Part shown: positions 6,649 to 9,743 of the stretch, piece by piece
Layout: each line of letters opens with the position of its first letter
Position numbering within the stretch: position 1 is the stretch's first letter
Assembly (NCBI GenBank): GCA_004558305.1
Contig: SFDG01000081.1
Span: forward strand, 1 to 9,743
Direction of reading: 5' to 3'
DNA length: 9,743 nucleotides
Source: Phocaeicola plebeius
Lineage (GTDB): Bacteria; Bacteroidota; Bacteroidia; Bacteroidales; Bacteroidaceae
Notes under the pieces: model-generated
The model's database searches: none
What the model saw: only the letters and a program-made list of their open reading frames with translations
What the model was told of the DNA's origin: nothing
Translations under genes and position numbers: made by a program

Positions 6649-6686
6649 CCACCCCGCCAGCGTGTGTGAGAAACGCGGCGGGGTGG
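6649..6686. terminator. Terminator-like hairpin after the Rrf2 gene
   Basis: CCACCCCGCC (6649-6658) pairs perfectly with GGCGGGGTGG (6677-6686), extended by an inner GCGT/ACGC. On the plus strand the tail is CTTGCTC, a poor U-tract; on the minus strand it is TCTTTTC. It lies 54 bp after the Rrf2 stop and just before the next promoter, so it also insulates the small module that follows. Confidence 0.7.
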
Positions 6687-6697
6687 CTTGCTCAACA

Positions 6698-6727
6698 TTG
6701 ACAAAGTTCGACGCAATATGATATAGT
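6698..6727 (+). promoter_or_regulatory. Promoter of the small hydrophobic peptide mRNA
   Basis: TTGACA (6698-6703) and TATAGT (6722-6727) are 18 bp apart. The predicted start is near 6734, leaving a structured leader of about 70 nt before the peptide ATG. Confidence 0.8.
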
Positions 6728-6804
6728 ATCTCATACGGGACACTGTTACTTCAGTGGTCAGGCCACCCATCCCAGCGCATTTCATGCGAAGGGAGGTGAT
6801 GCCG

Positions 6805-6879
6805 ATGTGGAAGAAAGCATTGCGGGTTATCCTGCTGGCAGCAATCTTGCTGCTCCTTCTCGCCACAAAAGCATGCTGA
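6805..6879 (+). CDS. 24-residue hydrophobic peptide, candidate type I toxin
   Basis: The product is MWKKALRV followed by a leucine/isoleucine/alanine core and the end LLLATKAC: a basic N-terminus and one membrane-spanning segment (about residues 5-20), the form of small type I toxins such as Ibs or Fst, although I see no specific family match. GGGAGG (6791-6796) sits 8 nt before the ATG at 6805, an ideal spacing; the ATG at 6799 abuts the ribosome site and is less likely (26 residues). It has its own promoter (6698-6727). Its stop codon lies inside the bidirectional terminator at 6875-6903, and an antisense promoter faces it from 6990. Alternatives: a leader peptide (no regulated gene follows in the same direction) or a membrane regulatory peptide. 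Function is inferred from architecture only. Confidence 0.65.
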   Translation: MWKKALRVILLAAILLLLLATKAC

Positions 6880-6956
6880 CCACTCCTGGCACGAGTGGTC
6901 AGCTAATTGATGGTTGACATACGAGGGCCTGGCTACAAGTAACTGTGTCCCCTTTT
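6866..6956 (-). ncRNA. Antisense RNA of about 90 nt, candidate antitoxin
   Basis: A consensus minus-strand promoter (6963-6990) predicts a start near 6956. The RNA runs toward the peptide gene and would end at the same palindrome that terminates the mRNA, because on this strand GAGTGGTCAG is followed by CATGCTTTTG. It would overlap the mRNA over its last codons, stop codon and terminator (about 6866-6905), as in convergent type I modules. No open frame lies downstream on this strand before the terminator. Expression has not been shown. Confidence 0.6.
6875..6903. terminator. Shared bidirectional terminator of the peptide and antisense RNAs
   Basis: GCTGACCACTC (6875-6885) and GAGTGGTCAGC (6893-6903) form a perfect 11-bp stem with a 7-base loop. 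The peptide's Cys codon and TGA lie in the left arm. The minus-strand tail CATGCTTTTG is a better U-tract than the plus-strand tail TAATTGATGG. AGTGGTCAG of the right arm also occurs in the mRNA leader (6753-6761), so the left arm has a second possible partner. Confidence 0.82.
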
Positions 6957-6962
6957 GTCTTC

Positions 6963-6990
6963 ATTATAGCAGACACCTGGCTTTTGTCAA
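6963..6990 (-). promoter_or_regulatory. Consensus promoter of the antisense RNA
   Basis: On the minus strand TTGACA (6990-6985) and TATAAT (6968-6963) are 16 bp apart. Both hexamers are perfect, so this should be at least as strong as the peptide's own promoter, as expected if the antisense RNA is made in excess. Confidence 0.82.
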
Positions 6991-7041
6991 GACGAGAAAT
7001 GGGGATGCTTTTCACACAGCTGGTCAAGCCCTTCGAGGACA

Positions 7042-7217
7042 ACCCCTCAGAGCGCTTCGCGCCCAGCTGTCTAAGGAAGATTTTACTGAATCGAACTGTC
7101 CCCCGGACAATTCGACCCTTTCAGGGCAGCCATGAGCGTTGCAGGGTATAACATACGTTACAGCAAAGCGACGCCTCCCCTGAAAGGGCGAGGGGGACCG
7201 CGAAGCGGTGGAGGGGT
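7042..7217. repeat. Inverted-repeat element of about 176 bp, MITE-like
   Basis: Outer ends ACCCCTC (7042-7048) and GAGGGGT (7211-7217) are inverted, as are the next blocks CGCTTCGCG (7053-7061) and CGCGAAGCG (7199-7207). Deeper in, CCCTTTCAGGG (7116-7126) is inverted at 7178-7188. A separate hairpin at 7091-7115 pairs TCGAA and TGTCC with GGACA and TTCGA. No gene or transposase is seen. It fills most of the gap between the small-peptide module and the surface-protein terminator; flanks 6991-7041 and 7218-7271 hold nothing else recognisable. Confidence 0.7.
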
Positions 7218-7271
7218 GTGCCCCCGGCGCCAGCGTCTCCCTATTCCACAACCTACCCATACACAGCAAAA

Positions 7272-7295
7272 CCCCCAGGGACGAATCCCTGGGGG
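7272..7295 (-). terminator. Rho-independent terminator of the right surface-protein gene
   Basis: CCCCCAGGGA (7272-7281) and TCCCTGGGGG (7286-7295) form a perfect 10-bp stem with a four-base loop; on the minus strand it is followed by TTTTGCTG. It lies 51 bp after the stop. Its core matches the terminator at 1501-1528. Confidence 0.88.
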
Positions 7296-7346
7296 CCTTG
7301 CGTTCAGCTAGAAATCTTACCTGAATCAGATTCGGGGAAAGATTAC

Positions 7347-9742
7347 TTAGGAAGCCATGGTAACGGTATAAGAGATCACATCGCCATTGCCAGCAATAAC
7401 ATACACAACAGTGTTGGCAGTTACAGCGTCAGTGTTTTTAGCGCCAGTAGAAATGACGATCTCAGCAGCACCGGAGAACATAGTGGTTGCGGCAGTCTTG
7501 AGAGCATCACCCTTAGTGCCAGCGGCAACAGTCAGGATGTTCTTGTTAGTGTCCTTATTGGTGATAACTGCGCCAGTTTTACCAACAGTGATGTCACCCT
7601 CAGTAGTGTTGATGTTCAGGTTGTTCTGAGTATCAACCAGGATGAACTCGATCTCGTTGCTGGAGTTCTTCACAGCGTAAGCGTTCTTGACGAAGTAGCC
7701 GTGGACCTCGTTGGCCTCGGTGATGCTGCCGGAGGTGGAACCCTTCTTGGCATCGGTGTCAACGAACATCTGAACGGTGTCGGAGGTCAGGTCGTAGTCA
7801 GTACCGTCGATGGAGACGTACTTCTTGCCGTCCTGATAGCCAGTCACAGCAACAGCGCCCAGGTAGTCACCCTTAGTGACATTCAGAGGACGGACCTCGG
7901 AAATGACACCATCGCCAGTGGTCTTATAGGAGATGGGAGTCTGCTTAGCAAAGGCCACAACAACACTCTTAGAAGCGCTGTTGGTGTAGTTCTTAACATG
8001 AGTATCCTCATCAACGTCGGTCTTCTGAGTGAAGTTACCGTCAACGAAGTCATAGTAAGAGTCAGCCTTCACGGTGACCTCAGAGGTGCCATTCCAGATG
8101 GTCATGGAAACGTAGTAATCGTCGCCTTCCTTGACCACAGCAGAGTCAGCAGTCACGAAGCCATACTGAACATCGCCGGAGCTGGGAGCTGCGGACTGGT
8201 CATTCATTACGATAACACCCAGGTTAGCGTAAACAATACCGCCGTCCTTCTTGCCGTACAGGTAAGAGGAAGCACCAGTGATATCGGTGATATTCTTCCA
8301 AGTGCCCAGAGCCTTGCCGGTGATCACCTTCGCATCGTCGCCGTTGCCGGGAACCACAAAGATAGCTGCGGTGTCAGCAAAGCGCATGGTCTTACCGGCC
8401 TGGCTGTCGATGCTACCGGTAGCCTTACCATCATCGACCTTAGTGATGGTGCTCATGGCTGCATCATACTTAGTATCATCAATGGCCTTGAGCTTGTACT
8501 CGCCATTGGACTTGGTGGTGAAGGTGTACAGGGTGTTCACAGCAGCCGCAACATCGCTACCCATATCCTGATACTTATTGGAGACCCACAGCTGTGCAAC
8601 CGTGATTTCCTTCTCAGTACCGTCAGAGAACAGAGCCTTGATCTTCTGAGTGCCAGCATTGATGCCCTCGGTCTTAGCTGCGTCAGCCTTGGTGACCAGG
8701 ATGACCTTGTCGTTGGAGATGACTCCATCGCTCTCCTCAGCGTGGCAGACGAAACCGTTGACCACAGCCAGGGTGAACTCGTCGTTCAGGGAGTACTTGT
8801 CTTTCTGAGCGCCGTCGATGGTCTTGTACCAAGTGCCGTCGACCTTGACGTCAGTGCCCTTGATGGCCTCGATTTTACCGGTGATCATCTCAGCCTTGGT
8901 GATGGAGTACTTCTCGTCCTTGGTGTTATCCTTGTCGACGATGACAACATAGTCGTCCTTCTTGATGCCGTCGGCGATGTTCTCGTCAGCATACTTATAG
9001 GACTTACCAGCGGTGATGGAGCTGGAGCCAGCATAAGTGACCTTAGCCACGGTGACAGGCAGGTAAACGACAGTGTCAACCTTGCCGTCGTTGTCGTTGT
9101 CGATGACATTGACAGTGTAGTAGGGCTTCAGATCAGTGTTAATTGCTTTGCTCTTAAACAGATCAACCTTAGCACCGTTGAAAGCCTGAGCCTTCAGGGA
9201 GGAGACAGCCTCGTCCGTCTTGTACTTGGTGCCGTCGACCTTGATCTCCTTGGTGTCGGAGTACTCAATGTCGTCCATGATGCCCTTAGCCAGGATCTTG
9301 GAGTCCAGTCCTTGGGCACGATGCCGAAGACCTTGATGTCGTTGGTCTTCTTGTCCTTGGTGTAGACGACCTTGACGTTCATGCCGAACAGGTCGGAGAA
9401 GTCAGAAGCGGACTGGAAGGTGGGAGCAGGGGTAGTAACCGGCTTTTCCTCGACAGTAGTGGTAACAGCCTCACCGATGGTGTACTTATATTCCTTGTCG
9501 GTGTCGTTCCACTCGATGTGGGTCAGAATACCGGTAGCCGTCTTGGACTCATACTTGTCCTCCAGCAGGGTGATCTTCACGAAACCCTCATTACCCTGGA
9601 CCAGCTTATCCTGAACGGTGATCTGAGAGGTCAGCTGACCCTTAGAATCGGTGATCAGGGTGGTCTTGTACTCGACCTCGTAAGCGTTCAGCGCGTTCCA
9701 GATCATCTGGGCGGCGTTGTCACGGGTCAGAGCGGCGTTGAC
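7347..9742 (-). CDS. SLH-domain cell-surface protein, 5' partial, frameshifted
   Basis: The visible part begins with the end of an SLH repeat (NAALTRDNAAQMIWNALNA), the module that binds secondary cell-wall polymer, so the protein sits in or on the S-layer. After it come about 130 residues with a Thr/Pro-rich linker (TTTVEEKPVTTPAPTFQS) and a GMNVKVVYTKDK strand. Then the frame breaks: reading continues only if one base is restored at 9306-9307, after which 652 residues run to the TAA at 7349-7347. The large C-terminal part is beta-rich, and includes DNDNDGKVD and VVYLPVTVAKVTYAG, shared with the left-hand gene. Without the shift the product would total about 797 visible residues. The shift would truncate it shortly after the SLH region, at 9194. 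Both sides keep intact, coding-like sequence, so a recent mutation or sequence error is likelier than long decay. Confidence 0.85.
9306..9307 (-). other. Frameshift site in the right surface-protein gene
   Basis: Upstream the frame reads V-P-K-D ending at 9308; downstream it resumes D-S-K-I-L-A-K-G from 9305. Two bases are left over, equal to a one-base deletion (for example a lost C giving V-P-K-D-L-D-S-K). No X-XXY-YYZ slippery heptamer is present. Confidence 0.85.
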
Positions 9743-9743
9743 G

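Larger units (their letters stand above)
6737..6951. repeat. 15-bp inverted repeat in the leaders of the two convergent RNAs
   Basis: GGGACACTGTTACTT (6737-6751) and AAGTAACTGTGTCCC (6937-6951) are inverted copies with one mismatch. Each lies within about 20 nt of the predicted start of its transcript, so the toxin-like mRNA and the antisense RNA would begin with nearly the same sequence. Confidence 0.8.

Noticed and set aside
9300..9312. Programmed ribosomal frameshifting
   Set aside because: The required shift is -1 but no slippery heptamer or clear downstream stimulatory structure is visible.
7218..9365. Plus-strand open frame of 715 codons
   Set aside because: Shadow of the SLH-type surface gene caused by its biased codons; composition is abnormal and there is no ribosome site.

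Overview
The window looks like chromosomal DNA from a gut Clostridia of the Oscillospiraceae type (Flavonifractor, Pseudoflavonifractor and Oscillibacter relatives). This is inferred from the mix of SLH-anchored surface proteins, Gram-positive lipoproteins, consensus sigma-A promoters, AGGAGG ribosome binding sites, a three-cysteine Rrf2 regulator next to cysK, and GC-rich palindromic intergenic repeats. No database search was possible, so the taxonomic call is tentative.

Layout. Both ends hold a large, related surface-protein gene, and both point inward. The left one (2-1474, +) has lost its N-terminus to the window edge. The right one (9742-7347, -) begins in the last SLH repeat and carries a one-base frameshift near 9306. 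Each ends at a terminator with the same CCCCCAGG/CCTGGGGG core. Between them lie: (a) 1553-2414, a promoter, a structured small RNA of about 170 nt, a strong terminator, and an AT-richer gene for a putative PBECR4-type nuclease-fold protein; (b) 2433-4478 on the minus strand, two secreted lipoproteins separated by a nested palindromic repeat; (c) 4691-4834, a MITE-like element; (d) 4976-6595, cysK (cysteine synthase) divergent from an Rrf2/IscR-like regulator gene, with two matching operator-like sites exactly 42 bp apart bracketing the cysK promoter; (e) 6698-6990, a compact convergent module with all the parts of a type I toxin-antitoxin locus: a 24-residue hydrophobic peptide, a shared bidirectional terminator and an antisense RNA promoter; (f) 7042-7217, another inverted-repeat element.

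How the parts work together. cysK and the Rrf2 gene form a plausible self-contained cysteine or Fe-S responsive unit. The two flanking surface proteins probably belong to a family of S-layer or cell-wall-associated paralogues; their inward orientation and local DNA similarity make the 5.9 kb between them a possible inversion segment. The two RNA-plus-small-gene modules (1553-2372 and 6698-6990) are the most interesting accessory content. The second is the best candidate for an undescribed system. The first resembles type III toxin-antitoxin architecture but lacks the clear tandem repeats expected of one.
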